Origin: a virus
Virus record (IMG/VR): IMGVR_UViG_3300007504_000952
Location: 1 to 47,413 of that record
DNA: 47,413 nt
Reading direction: 5' to 3' (one strand)
Positions 1 to 6,688 of the stretch are shown here, one piece after another. A program made the translations under genes and the position numbers. Below the pieces are notes generated by a model. It saw only the letters and a program-made list of their open reading frames with translations, was not told the DNA's origin and searched no databases. The number at the start of each line of letters is the position of its first letter. Within the stretch, counting starts at the first letter, position 1.

Positions 1-1302
1 ATCGTTCGCAGCGAAGCTCGCCGACACGGCGTCGAGCTGTCGTGGCAGCCGGCTGTCGTCAGCCGCTCGGCCGGCGCTGTCGACGCCGACTCGCTGCCGC
101 TGACCCTGCGCCCGTACCAGCGCGACGCCGTGTCGGCGCTGCGCCGCGGCGTCCAGGGCTACATTGTCGCGCCGTGCGGCGCGGGTAAGACCGTGATCGG
201 GGCGTCGGCGCTTGTGCTGACTGGCGAGCCGTCCCTGATTCTTGTTCATACTCGCGATCTGCTGAGTCAGTGGACCGGGCTACTGAGGTCGTGGGGGCTG
301 ACTGTGCGAACGGTCGCCGGCGGCCGCCGGCGGTGTCTGCGCGATCCGCTGTCTGTGCAGAGCGGTCGGCCAGAATTCGCAGTCGCGACCGTGCAGACTC
401 TCGAACGCGCCGGCGAGTCTGCGCAGACTCTGATCAGCAGCGCCGGCGCGGTTCTGCTCGACGAAGCGCACCACGCGCCGGCGTCGACGTTTCGACGGGT
501 CATAGAGTCAGCGCCGGCGCGGTATCGGTGGGGCGTGACGGCGACGCCCGACCGGGACGACGGCTGGGGCGTGCTGCTGCCGCTGCTGCTCGGGCCGCAG
601 CTCTGGTCGGTCAGCGTGCCCGAGCTGATTGACGGCGGATGGCTGCTACGGCCGCGGCTCGTCGCCGTCGACTCGGGCGCTGATGTCACAGCCGAGCGGT
701 TCATTGACCCGCGGACGGGTCGGCTCGACATGACCGGCGCGGTAACCGCGCTGACGGTGGACCCGTCGCGGGTCGCGCTGCTCGTCGAGCTGTCGCTGCA
801 GCTCGTGCGCGACGGTCGGACGCTGCTCGTGCTCGTGCCGCGCCGTGCAGCGGCGCACGAGCTGTCGCGGCTGCTGACCGCTCGCGGCGTGCTCGCGATG
901 CCGGTAACGTCCGACGTGCCCGGCGGGCTGCGCGCTGCGCGGATCGATCAGCTGCGCCGCGGTGTGCTGCGGGTTCTCGTCGCGACGCAGCTGGCCGACG
1001 AGGGGCTGGACGTTCGGTCGCTCGACGCGATGATCATCGCGAGCACGGGTCGCGCCGCGGGTCGCGCCGTGCAGCGGATCGGCCGCGCGATGCGCGTCGC
1101 TGACGGCAAGCGAACGCCGATCGTGGTCGACATCGTCGACCCGATCCCGTTCATCGGTCAGTGGACGGCGCGCCGGCGGGCGTACCGCGAGCGGGTCGGC
1201 GTCTGCGCATCGCGCAGATCTCGGCGCGAAACAGCGGCGCAGAAGCTCGCGGCGGTGCTCGCCGAGGAGCGAGAGCTAGCCGGGCAGCACGATGCGCGCT
1301 GA
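1..1302 (+). CDS. SF2 DEAD/DEAH-box helicase (XPB/UvsW-like), 5' partial
   Basis: The frame is open from the first base, so the N-terminus lies outside the window; a GTG at 130 is internal because the Q-like motif LRPYQRDAV precedes it. Visible motifs, numbered from the window edge, are Walker A APCGAGKT (about 57-64), DEAH (about 154-157), TATP (about 180-183) and a motif VI-like QRIGRAMR near the C-terminus. This is the arrangement of type II restriction-subunit, XPB and UvsW-like DNA translocases. It probably unwinds or remodels replication or recombination intermediates in the infected cell. It is followed by a gap with an 18-bp regulatory element, so it seems to end an upstream operon. 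Family assignment is firm; the exact role is inferred. Confidence 0.9.
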   Translation: MVRSEARRHGVELSWQPAVVSRSAGAVDADSLPLTLRPYQRDAVSALRRGVQGYIVAPCGAGKTVIGASALVLTGEPSLILVHTRDLLSQWTGLLRSWGLTVRTVAGGRRRCLRDPLSVQSGRPEFAVATVQTLERAGESAQTLISSAGAVLLDEAHHAPASTFRRVIESAPARYRWGVTATPDRDDGWGVLLPLLLGPQLWSVSVPELIDGGWLLRPRLVAVDSGADVTAERFIDPRTGRLDMTGAVTALTVDPSRVALLVELSLQLVRDGRTLLVLVPRRAAAHELSRLLTARGVLAMPVTSDVPGGLRAARIDQLRRGVLRVLVATQLADEGLDVRSLDAMIIASTGRAAGRAVQRIGRAMRVADGKRTPIVVDIVDPIPFIGQWTARRRAYRERVGVCASRRSRRETAAQKLAAVLAEERELAGQHDAR

Positions 1303-1330
1303 TGTCTAATGTGGAATAAATCTCGACGCC

Positions 1331-1348
1331 GTAACCGTGGCGGGGTTA
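1331..1348. promoter_or_regulatory. 18-bp element with TAACC/GGTTA arms, copy 1
   Basis: GTAACCGTGGCGGGGTTA is found here and again, identical, at 13259-13276. It contains an inverted repeat TAACC-N7-GGTTA. Both copies stand 28-54 bp upstream of a short transcription unit that ends in a GC-rich hairpin. An operator or an unusual phage promoter is the simplest reading. Confidence 0.55.
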
Positions 1349-1402
1349 GGTGATGGCACCGGGCAGCATCGGTGCCACCCGGCTCACACACAGGACGACA
1401 AC

Positions 1403-2272
1403 ATGCCCCGCACCTACACCGACACCGCCATCGCCGATCTCTCTCCGAATCTCTCGACCAAGGGACAGATCGTTCACTCGCTGAAGCTCGACGGCTGCGC
1501 CGTCGGGACCGGAAAAATGAAGCTGGGCGCTCTGCGTGGCTATGCCCGCGACGTGATTGCGGCCCGCGCCGCCGGCGTCGCCGGTCAGATCCGGCCGCTG
1601 ACGGTCGCGCAGCAGATCGAGCAGGCCGCGCATGATGCGAACGTCGACGCCGAGATCGCGCAGCCCGAGGCCGATCTGGTCGCCGCCGGCGACGTGGCCG
1701 CCGCCGCGAGCGCCGCAGCTGCTGACATCGTGATCGATGCGCCCGCCGGCTGCCCGGCCGCCGTGGCCGCGATGGACGCCGTCAACGCCGCGAACATCGC
1801 CGAGTCGAACGCGATCAGCGCCGCAGCAGCCGCTCGCGACGACGCCCCCAAGATCGGCAAGCGCGCCGCCGCTGCGGCCGAGAAGAACGCAGCCGCCGAC
1901 GCCGCGATCGCGATGCTCGTCGCGATCGGGTCGGCAGACCTCGACACCCTGCGGGCGTTCTCGGGCTCGCTGCGAATCCGCGCCCGTATGATGACGCCGA
2001 GCGGCTGGAAGACCGGCGAGAGCGCCGGCCGCCCGGCGTGCTGGAACCCGCTCTACACGGCGAGCGTTCGGGCCGGCGTGCTCGCGACGTTCGACAGCGA
2101 GTCCAAGCTGGTCACGTTCGCGCAGCTCGACGACGAGGCGGCGAACGAGCAGCGCCGCTCGCTCGCTGCCGGGATCGAGCGCTACAGCCCGAGCCGCAAG
2201 ACGGCAGCGAAGCGCAAGGCGGCAGCCGAGAGCAGCCCGAGCGGCGACGCTGACGAACCCGCGGCCAAGTAA
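1403..2272 (+). CDS. Alanine-rich protein with basic C-terminal tail
   Basis: A 289-residue protein; the ATG at 1403 is chosen because an AGGACGA purine stretch precedes it, whereas the in-frame upstream GTG at 1337 would lie inside the 18-bp regulatory element. Residues about 70-175 are very rich in Ala with scattered Asp/Glu/Lys and probably form long helices. A more ordered segment follows (about 180-255). The tail is Lys/Ala-rich (KTAAKRKAAA), resembling nucleoid-type DNA-binding tails. It stands alone between a regulatory element and a hairpin terminator and prefers GCC/GTC codons like the capsid gene, suggesting strong expression. I do not recognise a family; DNA binding is a guess from the tail. 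Confidence 0.75.
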   Translation: MPRTYTDTAIADLSPNLSTKGQIVHSLKLDGCAVGTGKMKLGALRGYARDVIAARAAGVAGQIRPLTVAQQIEQAAHDANVDAEIAQPEADLVAAGDVAAAASAAAADIVIDAPAGCPAAVAAMDAVNAANIAESNAISAAAAARDDAPKIGKRAAAAAEKNAAADAAIAMLVAIGSADLDTLRAFSGSLRIRARMMTPSGWKTGESAGRPACWNPLYTASVRAGVLATFDSESKLVTFAQLDDEAANEQRRSLAAGIERYSPSRKTAAKRKAAAESSPSGDADEPAAK

Positions 2273-2297
2273 GACCCGGGCCGGGCAGCGAGCCCCC

Positions 2298-2324
2298 ACG
2301 CCCCGCCCTCGCCCGGCGGGGCGT
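2298..2324 (+). terminator. GC-rich hairpin terminator
   Basis: Ten-base perfect stem ACGCCCCGCC / GGCGGGGCGT with a 7-nt loop, 26 bases after the stop of the alanine-rich gene. It is followed by TCGTGCGTTCG, not a T-run. The same GGGGCGTTC-ending hairpin follows 14030 and 43054. Confidence 0.7.
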
Positions 2325-2400
2325 TCGTGCGTTCGGCCATCGGCATTCGTCGGGCCAGTGTCGGGCGACTGTTTGGAGCGCGATCCTGGCCCCGAGGGCG

Positions 2401-2447
2401 GGGCGTGGTTACGCCCTGTGCGGTTACGACGGCGCGGGGCTACATGA
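2401..2447 (+). promoter_or_regulatory. Leader of the recombination operon: hairpin and CTACATGA element
   Basis: A 6-bp stem GGGCGT-GGTT-ACGCCC occupies 2401-2416. GGTTAC occurs at 2407 and 2422, resembling half-sites of the TAACC/GGTTA operator. CTACATGA (2440-2447) recurs as CTACATGAAG or CTACACGAAG upstream of three other genes (11800, 17370, 29890). It lies 19 bases from the ATG at 2467. Likely a promoter region with possible repressor half-sites; the assignment is inference from recurrence. Confidence 0.4.
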
Positions 2448-2466
2448 CATCACGGGGGGCGACACG

Positions 2467-4032
2467 ATGAATCCTCGACGGTTTCGAGCCGCGGCAACGC
2501 GAGCGCCGCGCTACAGCGGTGGCCCAATCCCGGGCCTGCCGCGCTCGGCGATGACGCTGACAAACAGCGAGCGAAAGTCGGCCCGATGCGGGCGGCGCTG
2601 GTGGTTCTCGCGTGCAGCCCGGCTCGACTCGCCGCCGGGTCGCGCGCTGCGGTTCGGCCGCGCGTTCGACGGTTCAATGGAGCGCGCGCTGCGGTTCTAC
2701 ATGAGCGCGCCGGGCCACCGGCTGACAGATCGCGGGCTCGACTCTTGCGTGCTCTGCGCGCTGCGCAGCTCGAACGCCGCGCCGCTGCCCGGCTGCCCGG
2801 TCTGCGCCGGCTCGGGAGGGGGAGTGCTGACCCCCTCGATCGCTGAGATCTACGCGGACCCGTCTCCGTACGACGAGCACGGCGGCGCGGATCTGTTCGT
2901 CGAAACGCTGCGCCGTGCGTTCGTCGGGTGGCTGCGAATGTACGATGACAGCATGGCCGAGGACTATGACGTGCTCGGCGCGCAAACAGTGCTGGCCGCG
3001 CCGGTCACGAGTCCGAACACCGGCGGCGTGTACCGCTCGCGCGTTCCGGTCGTGTCGACGCCGACCGGCTGGCGACTCGCAGACGGATACGACGATCCAG
3101 CGTCTGTGCAGCTCGTGTCGCTGCCGTGGTTTCAGCTCGTAAAGCTCGACGGCGTCGTGCGCGAGCGTCGCTCGGGAATGCTGAGAGCGTGGGAGACAAA
3201 GACGAGCGGGACGCCCGAGCACTTTAGCGCCGATCTGCTGCTCGACACGCAGCTGCCAGGGTACGTGCGGGCGCTATGGTACGCATCTCAGCGTTACGGC
3301 ATGTTCGGCGGTGCCGAGCCCGGCGGCTGGCTGTGGGATGTCACGAGCAGCACGCATCAGCGCGATCCCGAGCGTCTGAAATCCAAACTATGGAGCGTTC
3401 GCAAGCGTCAGCGGGTGCCGAGCTGGCGCTGGCGCGCGGCTCTCGAAGAGTCCGGTGAGTGGGGCTCGATAGAGTCTGCGGATCAGAGCGTCGCGCGTGC
3501 CGCGATGCTGCACGATGTCGCGCAGACTCAGCACAAGCGCAGAGCCGGGTCTGCGCGAGCAGCGGGCCGCGGCAAGTCTGGAGCAGACGCGCGAAAGCTG
3601 CGCGACGCGGCCGGCGCGCGACTGAAGGTGGCCGCAGAACAGCTCGGCCGGGCCGAGAACACCGCCGCAGCGCTGAGACTGCAGAGAGACGCGGCGGCCC
3701 ACATTGATCAGGCGCTGTATGTTCGCCGGTGGGGCCGGTTCACAGCGGAAGACCTGCACCAGTATGAGGTGGAGCTATTCGCTGAAGCCACCCGACTGTC
3801 CGGGTGGCTGCGCGCCGCGCCCGGAACGGCGCGTCTGCCTGTCGACGCAGACACGAGACAGCGGATCGCGCTGCACTGGCCGCGCGTTCCGATCTGCAGA
3901 CTGCCGGGCGGGCACTGTCCGTATGTGTCCGTCTGTCTGAACGACAGCGAGAACGGGCGGGAAAACTATCAAATTGGTCAGCAGATCAGCTGGCTGAACG
4001 CTGCGGCACTCGCTGCAGAGGAGAGAGAATGA
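2467..4032 (+). CDS. PD-(D/E)XK nuclease, RecB/AddB-like, with probable Fe-S cluster
   Basis: A 521-residue protein. The opening LTNSERKSARCGRRWWFSR (31-49) matches the start of RecB/AddB/Cas4 nuclease domains, followed by D228 and the E-x-K pair E243/K245 in AWETKTSG, then DTQLPGY, the usual QxxxY-type end. C41 together with C477, C484 and C490 mirrors the one-plus-three cysteine 4Fe-4S staple of AddB and Cas4. A separate C-x2-C-x12-C-x2-C zinc-ribbon (C94-C113) is inserted in the N-terminal half. It overlaps the Sak4-like gene by 4 bp and probably processes DNA ends for phage recombination. Fold call is strong; the cluster is inferred from spacing. Confidence 0.85.
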   Translation: MNPRRFRAAATRAPRYSGGPIPGLPRSAMTLTNSERKSARCGRRWWFSRAARLDSPPGRALRFGRAFDGSMERALRFYMSAPGHRLTDRGLDSCVLCALRSSNAAPLPGCPVCAGSGGGVLTPSIAEIYADPSPYDEHGGADLFVETLRRAFVGWLRMYDDSMAEDYDVLGAQTVLAAPVTSPNTGGVYRSRVPVVSTPTGWRLADGYDDPASVQLVSLPWFQLVKLDGVVRERRSGMLRAWETKTSGTPEHFSADLLLDTQLPGYVRALWYASQRYGMFGGAEPGGWLWDVTSSTHQRDPERLKSKLWSVRKRQRVPSWRWRAALEESGEWGSIESADQSVARAAMLHDVAQTQHKRRAGSARAAGRGKSGADARKLRDAAGARLKVAAEQLGRAENTAAALRLQRDAAAHIDQALYVRRWGRFTAEDLHQYEVELFAEATRLSGWLRAAPGTARLPVDADTRQRIALHWPRVPICRLPGGHCPYVSVCLNDSENGRENYQIGQQISWLNAAALAAEERE

Positions 4033-4781
4033 GCGTTCTACAATGGTCGCGCGTCGGGGATCTCGGCGCAGACTCGATCCTGATCAAGCTACTGCTGTAC
4101 GGGCACAGCGGCGCGGGCAAGACTCACACCGCCAGCACAGCGCCCGCGCCGTGCTTTCTGCTGACCGAACCCAACGGGCTGCCAACGATTCGCGCCGCGA
4201 ACCCGAACGCTCTCGTCGTGCAGGCCGACGAGGCGAACGGCGGCATGGACACGATCCGGCAGTTTCTGCGGGCTGCGATGTCGGGCGAGCTGGCGCAGCA
4301 GACCGGGTGCAAGACGATCGTGGTCGACTCGCTGAACGAGATCCAGCGCATGATCCGCGACGAGATCATGCGCTCGAAGCCGCAGGCGCGCAACCCGAAG
4401 GCCGAACGGTTCACGCTTCAGGATTGGGGGATTCTGACCGACAAGATGCGCGGGCTGGTGCGGGCTTTCCGCGATCTGCCGTTTCATCTGATCGCGATCA
4501 CGCACGCAAGCGTCGAGACGAACGACGATGGCGGCGATCGCCGCGTTCTCCCGTCGTTTCAGGGTCGCTCGCTGCCGAACGAGATCGCGGGCTACTTCTC
4601 GATGGTCGGCTATCAGTATCGAACCCGCGAGGTCGTCGGCGAGAGCGACGACGCCAGGCCGGTCACGATTCGGCGAGTGATGCTCGAAGGGCCGGACGCC
4701 GTGCTCTGCAAGGCGCTCCCCGGGCTCGACGCAATCGAAGATCCGAACGTCACCGACTGGCTCGCGAAGCTCGCGGGCTGA
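4029..4781 (+). CDS. Sak4-like RecA-fold ATPase (AAA_24 family)
   Basis: 250 residues. Walker A GHSGAGKT (25-32), Walker B KTIVVDSLNEI (about 94-104), and a typical phage nucleotide-binding layout with FTLQDWGILTDKM and a late ITHAS sensor segment. Sak4 proteins are RecA-like single-strand annealing recombinases that work with a phage SSB. Here the gene sits between an AddB-like nuclease and an SSB-like protein, which fits that job. The ATG overlaps the nuclease stop as ATGA, implying coupled translation. The ATPase family is clear; recombinase function is inferred from family and context. Confidence 0.85.
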   Translation: MSVLQWSRVGDLGADSILIKLLLYGHSGAGKTHTASTAPAPCFLLTEPNGLPTIRAANPNALVVQADEANGGMDTIRQFLRAAMSGELAQQTGCKTIVVDSLNEIQRMIRDEIMRSKPQARNPKAERFTLQDWGILTDKMRGLVRAFRDLPFHLIAITHASVETNDDGGDRRVLPSFQGRSLPNEIAGYFSMVGYQYRTREVVGESDDARPVTIRRVMLEGPDAVLCKALPGLDAIEDPNVTDWLAKLAG

Positions 4782-4791
4782 CCGAACACCG

Positions 4792-4816
4792 CCGGCGGGC
4801 AGACTGTGCCCGCCGG
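4792..4816 (+). other. Intergenic hairpin between recombinase and SSB-like gene
   Basis: Perfect 10-bp stem CCGGCGGGCA / TGCCCGCCGG with loop GACTG. No T-run follows. It lies 10 bases after the Sak4-like stop and could be an attenuator, an mRNA end-protector or a partial terminator that sets a different level for the downstream SSB-like gene. Confidence 0.45.
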
Positions 4817-4884
4817 TCTGAACAGTCTTCGCGATCTGCCCGATCGCGCAGACTCAACACGCCACCGAACACAGGAGGCAAACT

Positions 4885-5454
4885 ATGGGCTTCACCGTCA
4901 ACCCCGACGACTACGAGGGCGGAAACCGCCGCCCCGACATGCGCGCCGGGCGCAAGATTCTCGTTCTGGCCGGGCTTTCCCACGGCACGTCTCAGGCGGG
5001 GAACGCGAAGATCGATGCGTGCTGGGTGTGTGTGTACGACCCGGACGGCGGCGTCGATGTCGGCGCGCTCGCGTTCTGCAATTTCACGCTGACGCAGAGC
5101 GCAGCGTGGAAGCTGCAGCAGGTGTCGAGGGCCGTGCAGCAGCGCAGCTCCTGGGACGCCGAGGATGCGCGAGAGTCGTTCGACGTGCTGAGTCGCCGCC
5201 CCGTGTCTGCGGAAATCACCGTCGAGCCCAAGTGGAGCGGCGACGGGATGCGGCCCGAGATCGGCGCATTCAGCGCATACTCTGGCGAGCTGTCCGACGA
5301 TATGCGCAAGACCGCCGAGGACGCGCAGTCGTGGTATCGCGACTGGCGGTCGCGCAAGTCGGGCGGCAGCAGTCAGCGACGCAACAGCGGCGGCGGCCAG
5401 CGCCAAAACACCGACCAGCGCCCCAACTACGGCGAGGATGACATCCCGTTCTAA
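4885..5454 (+). CDS. Single-stranded DNA-binding-like protein
   Basis: 189 residues starting at an ATG behind a strong AGGAGG. The N-terminal 130 residues alternate beta-type segments (KILVLAGLSHG, IDACWVCVYD, GALAFCNFTLT). The C-terminus is a Gly/Gln/Asn/Ser linker followed by the acidic tip GEDDIPF. That DDIPF end is the hallmark of bacterial SSB and of DUF669-type phage proteins that recruit partners. With the adjacent Sak4-like recombinase it likely coats single strands during recombination and replication. Primary sequence does not match canonical SSB closely, so the call rests on tail, length and context. Confidence 0.75.
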   Translation: MGFTVNPDDYEGGNRRPDMRAGRKILVLAGLSHGTSQAGNAKIDACWVCVYDPDGGVDVGALAFCNFTLTQSAAWKLQQVSRAVQQRSSWDAEDARESFDVLSRRPVSAEITVEPKWSGDGMRPEIGAFSAYSGELSDDMRKTAEDAQSWYRDWRSRKSGGSSQRRNSGGGQRQNTDQRPNYGEDDIPF

Positions 5455-5467
5455 GCCGTGATCGCGG

Positions 5468-5534
5468 CGTGTGCGAACCCGCGACGAGCGCCCTACTCAT
5501 GATCGCCGCGCTCGTCGCGGCAACGTCACACACG
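5468..5534. repeat. Interrupted inverted repeat upstream of the replication gene
   Basis: Twelve-base perfect arms CCGCGACGAGCG (5479-5490) and CGCTCGTCGCGG (5509-5520) enclose 18 bases. Outer arms CGTGTG (5468-5473) and CACACG (5529-5534) extend the symmetry. It ends nine bases before the ATG at 5543. It may be an attenuator, an operator, or part of a replication origin next to the initiator-like gene. Confidence 0.6.
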
Positions 5535-5542
5535 GATCAAAC

Positions 5543-6685
5543 ATGCAGGCTCTGCGGGTTCCCGCGGAATGGTGGGGGCTTGAATGCGCGCCCGCTGTTC
5601 GGCTTCTTCACTTGTGGCTAATGAGCGTGGCAGACAAAGACGGGATCGCGCCCGTCGACTCTGCCGCTCTCGTTCCGGTGCTGTACCCGCCGAGTCAAGC
5701 GCCGACGCTCGACGAGCGCTCGCTGGCGATTCGTCGCCGAGAGATAGTCGAGCTGATCCGACGCGCCGAGGCGGGCGGGCTGCTCGCGCTCTATTCAGAC
5801 GGCGGATCGCACTGGTGCTGGTTGCCGCACGTCGCGTCGTATCTGCCGACTCGTGGCGCAGACTCGCGGAAGCGAGACACATCGCGACCCGCGCCACCAC
5901 GTGACGCAGTAACGGGCGCACTGTTCAGGCTCTGGGGCCGGCAGCCCGAGCAGAGCGAGGCTCGGAGTGCTTGCCCGCGTGCATGGGGTCGAACCCGAGC
6001 GGCGGCCGGATCAGCCGTCGCCGCGACCGACGTTACGGCGGTCTGGGCTGCGTGGCGCGACCGGCAGCAGCGGCCGGCGGCGTGCAGGCTCGGCGCGGGC
6101 GCAAAGCGCCAGATCGAGTCTGCGGTGCTTGAGTCGCCGCCCGAGCACCTTATAGCGCTGATTCGGTACGCATACGAGGCAGACGAGCCCGGGCCGCTGT
6201 TCTGGCGGGGCGGCCCGAATGGGCGGGGTCGAACGTATCTCGGGCTGGATAATCTGCTGCGAGTCGGCAAGCTCGCCGGCCGAGTGCAGTCTGCGCTCGC
6301 ATGGTCGGCCGCTGCCGTCGAGTCATCACGAAGCGGCGACGGTAACGATCTCGGCCCGATGGCCGCGTATCGACGCCGCGGCACGACGAGCACGCCCAAC
6401 CCGCGGCCGGCGCGACTGTCTAGACAGTGCCGGCAAATGCTGCGTCTGTTCATCGCCCGCGGCGATCGGGGCGTATACACGTCCGAGCTGGCCGCGATCG
6501 CACTAAAGTACACGGGCCGCGTGTCCGAGCTGCGCGGGATCGGCGCGGACGTGTACGTCGCAACGCGAGATCCTGACGGCAATAATCTGTACCGTCTGCG
6601 CAACCCGAACGATTTCGCGGACGGGTGCCCATCGTGTCGACGAACCGGCGATCGGGCCGGCTGTCTCGTCTGCAGAGAGAGGTAG
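5543..6685 (+). CDS. Replication initiator-like protein with C-terminal zinc ribbon
   Basis: 380 residues; the ATG at 5543 is chosen over an upstream in-frame start at 5471 that would run through the inverted repeat. The N-terminal region (LRVPAEWWGLECAPAVRLLHLWLMSVADKDG, given here in part as AVRLLHLWLMSVADKDG) resembles the winged-helix start of phage replisome organisers. The middle is basic and low complexity. The end has a four-cysteine ribbon CPSCRR...GCLVC. The gene is followed after three bases by the primase-helicase, the classic initiator/helicase-loader position. I do not see a definite DnaD or RepA signature, so the role is mostly contextual. Confidence 0.6.
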   Translation: MQALRVPAEWWGLECAPAVRLLHLWLMSVADKDGIAPVDSAALVPVLYPPSQAPTLDERSLAIRRREIVELIRRAEAGGLLALYSDGGSHWCWLPHVASYLPTRGADSRKRDTSRPAPPRDAVTGALFRLWGRQPEQSEARSACPRAWGRTRAAAGSAVAATDVTAVWAAWRDRQQRPAACRLGAGAKRQIESAVLESPPEHLIALIRYAYEADEPGPLFWRGGPNGRGRTYLGLDNLLRVGKLAGRVQSALAWSAAAVESSRSGDGNDLGPMAAYRRRGTTSTPNPRPARLSRQCRQMLRLFIARGDRGVYTSELAAIALKYTGRVSELRGIGADVYVATRDPDGNNLYRLRNPNDFADGCPSCRRTGDRAGCLVCRER

Positions 6686-6688
6686 AGC

